Below, piece after piece: positions 57,067 to 64,000 of a DNA stretch of 64,000 bases. Both the position numbers and the translations under genes were made by a program. The notes under the pieces were generated by a model. It saw only the letters and a list, made by a program, of their open reading frames with translations. It searched no databases and had not been told where the DNA came from. Every line of letters begins with the position of its first letter. Position 1 is the stretch's first letter. The stretch spans positions 62,001-126,000 of the forward strand of contig JAVSML010019159.1 in the NCBI GenBank assembly GCA_038503035.1, given 5' to 3'. Source of the stretch: Crocodylus rhombifer (Eukaryota; Chordata; Crocodylia; Crocodylidae).

Positions 57067-60000
57067 ATGGCTGAAGGTAAAGCCGAAGGGGGGGGTACAC
57101 TGCTGCTTTCCTTGCCAACTGCTTCATAAAGCTTTCCTAGAGGGAAAAAAGTTTTGCCTGGCTCGGGGTTGCTCTGCAAGCATGCACGTAGAGCGGCGTG
57201 CCTGGCTACTAGCTTCCCTACGTGCGGCTGTGTGTGCCATGCAGTCCACTTGAAAAGTTAAAGGGAGCATTGCAGCGCGTTCAGCAAACCCGCCCCAGAG
57301 CAGCGAGCCGGCTCCTTTCCCTCCGCTGCACTTGTTTCTGTTTCTGGAACTTCATGCGACGGTCAGGTTATTAAAACTGAATTGCAAAGTCTTGATGCTA
57401 GTGCAGAGTGCTAGGAAATGAGAAAGATGAAAATTGGAGATTGCGAGGACCCGGAGACAACTATATTTAAGTTAATGCTTTACTAGACTTCAAGGGCAAT
57501 AACCTTCTCTTGTCGTAATAACATGGCACTGCGAAGAGTGACATGGTAAAACAACATCGCAAAGTGCAAGCTGCCTTTCGATGGCATGTCAGATGCAACC
57601 ACCATAAAAGTATTTGCTTAAAGTTTTGCTCTATTTTAAGACGGTTATCTGAAGACGCCATAAAAAAATAAACCTTCCCGGCTTCTGGAAATCCCCCTGG
57701 GACATAGAGGGCTTCTCCAAGCTATTTTTCCCAGGAAAAGGGAGATTTTTCTTTTCTAGGTCTTGAGAAATGAGGTTGCTTGTGTCCGAGCGAGCTGGGC
57801 ATAACCCGCAGGGTGCGGAAACCAGCAGTGTGACCCATGCTATCGGGCTCAGTAAAATCCTCCGGTGCCTCGGGGCATCGCACAGCTGTGCGCACTCAGC
57901 AGCCGTGTCAAACCGGTGAAGAATGGTGCAAAAACACAGATTGGGTCAGTTCAGCCCCCCGTGACCTCAGCGGCAACAGCAGGGCTATTAAATGTATTCT
58001 GGAGACGAAATAAGAGGAAAGGGAGGCAAAAGAGAAGGGTTGGTGTGGCATCTTAAAGAAAGCGGGTTCACTTGCTGCCATGCTCCCCCAGAAGCAGCTA
58101 GAGCAGGGGAGCTGTGGCACGCGGGGGGACACGAGAGCCTTTGAAAGCCACGGCGGGGTGCCGCACAACATTACCACTGTCAGGCGTGCAGCACCACACG
58201 TGACTCCCACGAGAAACCCAGATTTCAAGCAGAGATCCACAGCATCGCAAACATCCTGCCCGGTCACGTCTCTCCGAGTCCTCTGCAACAGAAGAATTGC
58301 TTTAGCATTTTTCTGCCAATCAAAAAACAAGGGAAAGCTCAGCACTGGTGTTTTCGGAGGGGGCTTTGAGTCTGTAAAGGCTGAGGACCCCTGAGCTGGA
58401 GGGCTGTATTGCCAGCAGAGCAGTCCTCCAGCTCCTCTCACCCCTCGTGCCGCAGGGCAGCTGGAGGACATGGGTAGGGAGGCCTGGGGATGCTCGGGTG
58501 CCCGGCTTGGAAGATCAGGGGGGAAGATTATCTGCTGATGCAAGGAGGCGTCGCTCCAGGAAGGTGGATGCGGCTGAGCTCACTGCTACCTACGGGGCGC
58601 GTTGCCCCGTGAGATGCCTGCAAGGGTCCCTCTGTGCGGTCCTAGGATGAGGAAGGAACAGGGCACCGAGGGGCTAAATGTCCCCCATCGTGGTAGCATC
58701 CAAGCATCTCCTCTGCATTTAAGAAAAGAAGTAATCATCACTAACAAGATCTCCCACCTCTCCTCCCAAACGTGGGGCCGAGCTGGCTTCGGGCACAGTC
58801 AATCTGTGCCTCTGAAGTGCGAGTCTGAGCTCGGGTGCGAGGGGAAAGTTAAGCTGAAACACGGTTTCAGCCACGGCCACCTTTATCCCTTGTGGGACCA
58901 CGTTCAGGAGCCGAAGTCCAGCTCGCCAAGGCACACAGCAAACAGTGGGGAAAAGAGGGAGCAGCACAGCTTCCCCAGATCTCTCCCACGACAGCGACGG
59001 CAGGCGCTGGTGATAACTTGGGTGGGTAAAAGCCTGGCAGACACAAGTGCAGTTGCTGAACCAGTGTCCCCACGAGGTGAAGGCTGTTTCAAACACGGGG
59101 CAGCCTGATGATGAGCGCTTCCAAAGCACTGCTCCCTGCACGCGGCAGAGGGACCGACGGAGAACGGCGGACGTGTCGCCCGAGGCATGTTGTTCTCGTT
59201 ACAGTCATCGAGCTGTGACCGGCCTGGGGTCCTGGGCCCCAGAGAGGCCGGCAGGAGTCAACTCCAGCAGAGTTTCCAGTTTGTATTGCTTCAGAGATGG
59301 CCACGGCCAAGGGCGCGGGGAAAACCCCAAGGGGAACAGAGTTTGCAGATCTCCTCGCTCACAAACACCTTATCTGCTTTGTCTCAAACTTCTTGGCCAT
59401 GCAGCCAGGCAGGAGATCACACGACAGCTCTGCTGTGAGGGAACTGGATGTCTCCTTGCAGAGCATGATGCTTTGGCCACGGTCCCGTGGCTTGGCTGGC
59501 CAAGGGATTGCTTTGCTTTGCCCTGAGCTGTGGATCCTTTGAGCTCTCCCAGCTGTGGAGAAATGCTGGGTTTTCTCCTCTGTAGCCCATTGCGCCACCA
59601 GGTGAAAGCCAGGGACGCCTCTTTTGCTTCCTTCCTCGAGGGCAGGGAGCAGGGATGACTTTGTGGTGGGGGGTTTGGCATCCACGGGACAGGCCGGAGG
59701 GGGTCACCGGTCCCTATAGCAGCTCTCGAAGGGGCTCCCCCGTGCCGCCGGGCAGCCCTGGACACCCTGCCCCAGGCGCCCTGCGGCCGAGAGAGGAAGC
59801 AACCGAGCGGCAGGAGCCGAGGAGCCCAGCGAGGTGGCTGTCACTGTGTAAATCCTGCCCTGTAGTCCATGCTCCATCAGCCTGGCGCTGAGCGAGCGAT
59901 GTGTTCCCCTACATTAATACTTTCCCCTATTCTGGGAACTAATCTGTCTGACTGTGGTGCATTCAAGGGTCATCGGCCCTGAACAATGATGAATGAGAGC

Positions 60001-61406
60001 GTAGTGCCGGGGGCACCGTGCTAGAACAATAGGGACAGGGCTCTGCAATTACCTGGCTCGCCGAGCGCTCGCACGGCGCAGGCCCCGCTTCCATCAGTGT
60101 CAGACAGGAGCGGCTGGCTCCGGGCCTGCATCCCACGTCCCTTCATCAGCACGTCCAGGGAACGGCCGGCCTGCACATAAGCCCTCCTGCCTGGTAGAGG
60201 AGTGGGGAAAGTCCTAGCAAACAACTGGGGATTTCAAAGGCACTGGGAGAAGGGAGAGGAAGACTTTCCTGCTGGACCTGGGGAGCAAAACCTTTCCAAA
60301 GGCAGGCAGGCAGGCTCCCTTGCAGCATAGCTCCCCCATGCTTGAGCCCTGACCGACTCACGCCACTGCGTCCTGAGAGCAGGGCTGTGGTGCAAGGACC
60401 TGGCACAGAAAGCGCAGTCCTGAGCCCAGCTCTGCCCTGCAGGCTCAGGTCCAGCGTTTTACCTCTCGCTGCCTCTGCGCGGGCCCGGTCCAAGAGCCTT
60501 TGCCCGACGCGCGCTGGATAAAGCTGGTACCCGAGGAGACCCCAAGTGACAGCTGCACTGGATGATACCACCCCTCAGGGGAAGGGGAGGCGGGGAGCTG
60601 CGCTTGCATTAGGAGGATGCTGTCAAGCTCGTTCCCTTAATGAAGACCCAAGAGAGGGGTTGGAGCAGAGCCACTTCTCTCTCCCGGACAAGCAGGCCAT
60701 TTAAATTACAAAGATAAAGTCACCAGTAATTAGTGCCAGTGAGAACATGGGAGCTGGGGGCTGACAACGGGCAGCTGTGAGCTACGTTCCTGAGAGCTGA
60801 GGCAAGAGACCCCGCGGAGACAAAGCACCCGAGGGAAGGAGCCCCTGTGCACGCTCGCTCACCGGGGAGAGAAAACCCCGGGGCTCAGACAGGTTTCACC
60901 AGTGCCACTGGCACCCTCAAATGCAGGGGCACGTGCACGGCACGTGTGCTGCATGTGCATTGCGTGCACGTGGTGTGTGCATTGCATGTGCATGAGGCAT
61001 GTGAATTGCACGTGCGTCGCATGTGCGCACAGAGGGCGGTGAATGAGTGTGTGTGCACAGTGAGATCCAGCCCAGGTAAGGCTGTCACGCCACAGGGAAG
61101 GATCCCCAGTGAGAGAACCCCCCTCCCTCTTGCTACCAAGGGCCCCGGGGTTTGGGGTCTGGTCTCTGGGCTCGGGAGGGGGCCAGATTTTCCAGAGTGC
61201 AATGGAAGGTGCTCTTGGTTTTGCAGATCTGGTGCTGGAAACATGCGACCTGCAGCAGGAGAGCAACGGGGCGATGCACAGGACGGAGGAGATGGGTAGC
61301 CAGCGGCTCGTGGTGAGGAGGGGCCAGCCCTTCACCATCATGCTGCACTTCGCGGGGCGGGGGTATGAGGACGGCGTGGACACACTTGCCCTCAACGTGC
61401 AAACAG
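57067..61406 (+). CDS. TGM2: transglutaminase 2, first two coding exons (gene continues beyond window)
   Basis: Calcium-dependent protein-glutamine gamma-glutamyltransferase: it crosslinks glutamine to lysine side chains or polyamines, binds GTP, and acts in cytosol and extracellular matrix. Exon 1 coding part 57067-57076 (Met-Ala-Glu plus one base; ACACCATGG Kozak) splices to exon 2 at 61227-61406. Joined, they begin MAEDLVLETCDLQQESNG, followed by RLVVRRGQPFTIMLHF and end ...LNVQTG. This is the first strand set of the N-terminal beta-sandwich (family: LVLERCDLExxxNG, LVVRRGQPF). Exon 2 ends in phase 1 with GTAAGC. The catalytic triad, GTP and calcium sites lie in exons past 64000. The tiny first coding exon is typical of TGM2, and position next to KIAA1755 supports TGM2 over paralogues. 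Confidence 0.95.
57077..60927. other. TGM2 intron 1
   Basis: No exon is recognised within the intron. About 57350-57670 is AT-rich unique sequence that could be a conserved intronic element. The remainder is GC-rich with chance frames on both strands. Confidence 0.45.
60928..61056. repeat. GTGCAC/CATGTG-rich tract in TGM2 intron 1
   Basis: A dense run of 6-8 base words such as GCACGTGT, GCATGTGCAT, TGCGTGCACGTGG and GCACGTGCGT. It includes several CACGTG/CATGTG E-box-type palindromes. It looks like a decayed TG/CA-derived minisatellite. It ends about 170 bases before exon 2. Confidence 0.65.
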
Positions 61407-62170
61407 GTAAGCCTGGAGTTGCTTGCTGTGGCAGTGAGCCATTCCCCCCATGCTGTGGGCAGAGACTGGAGGTACAGATAAGCCTCAAAGCAGCAGCCCT
61501 CACATTTCTGTTCGGGAAGCCGAACAGCTGCTTCACCCACCACACCTGCTGGTTTTTACAAGCCACAGAGTCAATCCACAGCCTGGGGCCAAAACTACTT
61601 TCCCTTTGGCCTGCGTTGGCGCGAAGCCGTGGAAGACCCTGCCTGGGTCGGATTCTGTCACGTCCCCAATTAAAGGCCCGCAGCAGCCGATCCCAAGGTC
61701 ACAGCTGCTTTTCTCGGGGTCCTGGGGAGGAGAAGCATGGAGGCAGAGACTCTCCCTCATCACAACCCTTGGAAAATAAGCAAAGGGAGGAACGGGGAGG
61801 TCAAGGAGGAGAGAAAAGCAAGCCCGAGGTGTTTATCTGCTCGAGTTTCCTGCTAGCTGCCCCCTGCCAGCAACGTGCACTCGTTGTCCAGCCATTCGGA
61901 GACAAGTCGGGCCGATGGGGCGGGCAGGCTCCCCAGCTGCCTGGTGCTTGCCTTGAAATGCTTGCTCGGGGGCTGTGAAACCTGCCCGGGCTTCGGGCAT
62001 CCCAGAACTCCCACCCGTCACCCCTGCGGCCAAGTTACCATAATTAGAAAAACCCGCGCGTGCTGCCACTGCCACCGATAATAACAGCAGCCCGTCAGCC
62101 AGGAGACCCCCGAAGCCGGAGAGGTCTCAGCCGGCAGCCAGCGAGGGCCTCTGCCAGAAGCCATCCCCGT

Positions 62171-62195
62171 GGCGCGGCGCGGCGCGGCGCGGGGG
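62171..62195. repeat. (GGCGC)n short tandem repeat
   Basis: Four GGCGC units followed by a G run, in TGM2 intron 2. Confidence 0.9.
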
Positions 62196-62635
62196 AGGCA
62201 CAGCACGACGGTGACGGCAATCACGGCGAGGGGAGGAAGCCGAGTCCCTCACTGCAAAGATAAGGCGAAGCTGGAGCGACCTTTGCGGAAAGGAGCTGCT
62301 CCCAGACTTCATAAATCCAAAGCACCTTTTGCTTACGTATCTCAGGCGCGTAACAAAGGCCAGCGAATCGAGCCTCGTGTCGCTGCCGTGCCGGAGGGCT
62401 GGAAGGGGGGACCGCGAGCTGCCCACGGGCGCAGCCTGAGTCCGTAGCAGGGTCAGCAATAGCGACCGAGGCTCCCAAGTCCTGGCTGCACGCTTGGCCA
62501 CAAGGCCCTGGGTCCAGGCTTCCTGGTTTCACTCCCGCCAGCCGAGTTAAATCCCTGCAGCTTGTGGCTGGTGAGTCTCGTAACGGGGTGTGAAGCAGTT
62601 ATACCTGCCTTAGCTTTGCCCAGGTAGGACTTGGG

Positions 62636-62710
62636 AGCCCCAGTCCCTGTTCCTGACTCTGCCACAGACTCGCGCTGTGCCCCGGGGCAGCTCACCTCAC
62701 CTCCCTTTCA
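62636..62710 (+). repeat. MIR-like SINE fragment in TGM2 intron 2
   Basis: CCTGACTCTGCCACAGACTC, then GCTGTGCCCCGGGGCAGC and TCACCTCACCTCCCTTTCAG, follow the MIR consensus order (CTGGCTCTGCC, GTGACCTTGGGCAAG, TCACTTAACCTCTC). Confidence 0.6.
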
Positions 62711-64000
62711 GGCCGCGGCTCTGCTATCTGCAAAGCAGCTACGGCACGCTACAGTCGTGCTCCTCGGGATGGTAGGTAGATGCACCCATGCACGCCTGCA
62801 CACCGTGGAGACGGGTACGGCGCATGCAGGGAGCCCGCAGCAGCGGCTGGCCACGCCGCACCCGACGGCATTTCCGAGGCTGCAGCAGGCCACGTTGGAC
62901 TTGCAGCATCTAGACAAGCGTTACGGTTTCACCCCCTGCTTGAAGATCCCAGATATTTTGGACGCTGCCCCTTCCTTTCTTTGTAAGCTGGGCCGTTCTG
63001 GACCCGAGATCAAGGGGAGAGACGTGCTCGGACCTTGACCGGTGTGTTATCTCGACCCATCAGAAACCTGCTTTCTGCCAAGGAGAAGCAAGGAAAGGGC
63101 AGGGAACAATACAAGGAAGCTCGCAACCAGGTCAACATCCTCCTTCGACCTGGAAGCATCTCGGCTGCGTGGACCAGATACAGTCACGCCGCGCTGACCT
63201 CCCCAGAGAGGGCCCGGCAGGGAGCTCTTGGGACTTAGTCATGAGCTGTGGGGCCGATGACGAAGCCCTCGGCAGCCTTCCTGTCCCCAGCCCAGCTCCC
63301 GCCACCTTCAAAGGGAGAGTGATCTTCCCACAGACGGGCAGTTCCCGAGGACAGTGGGAGGCAGCCCCCGCCCTCCCGCACCGGTTCTGCAGATAGCACT
63401 GCCGCGTTCGCAAGATGGTCCTTTGAAAGCTTGTGCAGAGGGCGCCTGCTCGTCATTCCCGGTGCACACAGGCCAAAAGCCATTACCGAGCGCCAGATGT
63501 TCAGCCCATCGCCCAGCTGTCCGTGCCCTGTCCAGCCCACACGACCTGCCTCGCTCGCTGCCGGGGCAGAGATGGCTGAAGAAGTCGAGACCAGGGGACA
63601 GTCGGGGCGCTGCGCTAGTCCTCGCCTAGGACGGGTGCACGCCTGAAGCATCGCCCTCGTGTTTTACTGCCGCCAGGCACTTGGAGCACCCGCAGACCGC
63701 CTGCCACGGGCGCAAGCCGCACGGCCCGCAGAGCTCCCACCTCGGAAACCTCCGACCCACCCCTCCCGCCCCGCAGCCCCGTCTGCCAAGATCTCGGGCA
63801 CCGCACGCGGTGCAACGCCACGCTCGCTGCCCGAGCCCCCTGCCCCGCCGCAGCCCCTGGCCCATCTCCGTCTGCTTCGACCCCCGAGCGCTGCTTCTCC
63901 TGAGCGGGCCCAGAACAGCGCAGCAGACGTAAGGCCCCAGGGAAGTGCCGCTGTCCCTGGGCCAGCACCCTGGGCTGAGGACACGGTGGAGGGAAGTGCC

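Larger units (their letters stand above)
61407..64000. other. TGM2 intron 2 (partial)
   Basis: No TGM2 exon 3 is found before the window ends. It contains a GGCGC microsatellite and a MIR-like fragment, annotated separately. Long open frames on the minus strand near 63600-63980 are compositional. Confidence 0.5.

Noticed and set aside
1..64000. CRISPR arrays, prokaryotic operons, integrated viral genes
   Set aside because: No regularly spaced direct repeats, no bacterial-type gene packing, and the only reverse-transcriptase remnants are CR1 LINE fragments.

Overview
The window is vertebrate nuclear DNA. Genes are split into many short exons with GT/AG splice sites, there are no operons, and there are CpG-rich promoters, CR1 LINE fragments, MIR-like SINEs and simple repeats. 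Numerous CR1 copies, a high-GC background and two related palindromic elements with TIRs resembling GGCACGTCTACATGTGCATT suggest a sauropsid, most likely a crocodilian. The species assignment is inference.

Three protein-coding genes can be reconstructed by translation and splice phase. (1) BPI, minus strand, 16264 to 9344: 15 exons, 472 residues, complete. (2) KIAA1755, plus strand, 22768 to 38623: 14 exons, 1243 residues, complete; it carries a Trio-type SEC14 domain followed by spectrin-like helical repeats and lacks DH-PH. (3) TGM2, plus strand, first two coding exons only (57067-57076 and 61227-61406); the gene runs off the right edge. The order and relative orientation (BPI divergent from KIAA1755, TGM2 tandem to KIAA1755) match the human 20q11 block TGM2-KIAA1755-BPI, so this is conserved synteny.

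Layout: 1-9085 is intergenic DNA downstream of BPI with a palindromic MITE, a CR1 tail, a minisatellite-like block, a foldback repeat and a MIR-like SINE. 9086-16380 is BPI. 16770-19500 is a nest of CR1 copies in both orientations. 19.5-22 kb is intergenic and grades into a CpG-rich promoter region (about 21.2-25.3 kb) that holds the single-codon first coding exon of KIAA1755. 27.7-39.15 kb holds the rest of KIAA1755. 39.2-56.9 kb is a gene-poor interval with CA and poly-G tracts, a second palindromic element and a reverse CR1 tail. 56.9-64 kb is the TATA-type TGM2 promoter, exon 1, a 4.15 kb intron, exon 2 and part of intron 2.

The genes are physically linked but not known to act in one pathway: BPI is a secreted/granule endotoxin-binding protein, TGM2 is a calcium-dependent protein crosslinker, and KIAA1755 is uncharacterised. 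The most unusual structures are a 43-bp inverted copy of BPI exon 11 inside BPI intron 7, a near-perfect 55-bp foldback in KIAA1755 intron 4, a KIAA1755 first coding exon that holds only the ATG, two same-orientation CTCF-like motifs in BPI and KIAA1755 introns, and a diverged direct repeat in BPI intron 5.
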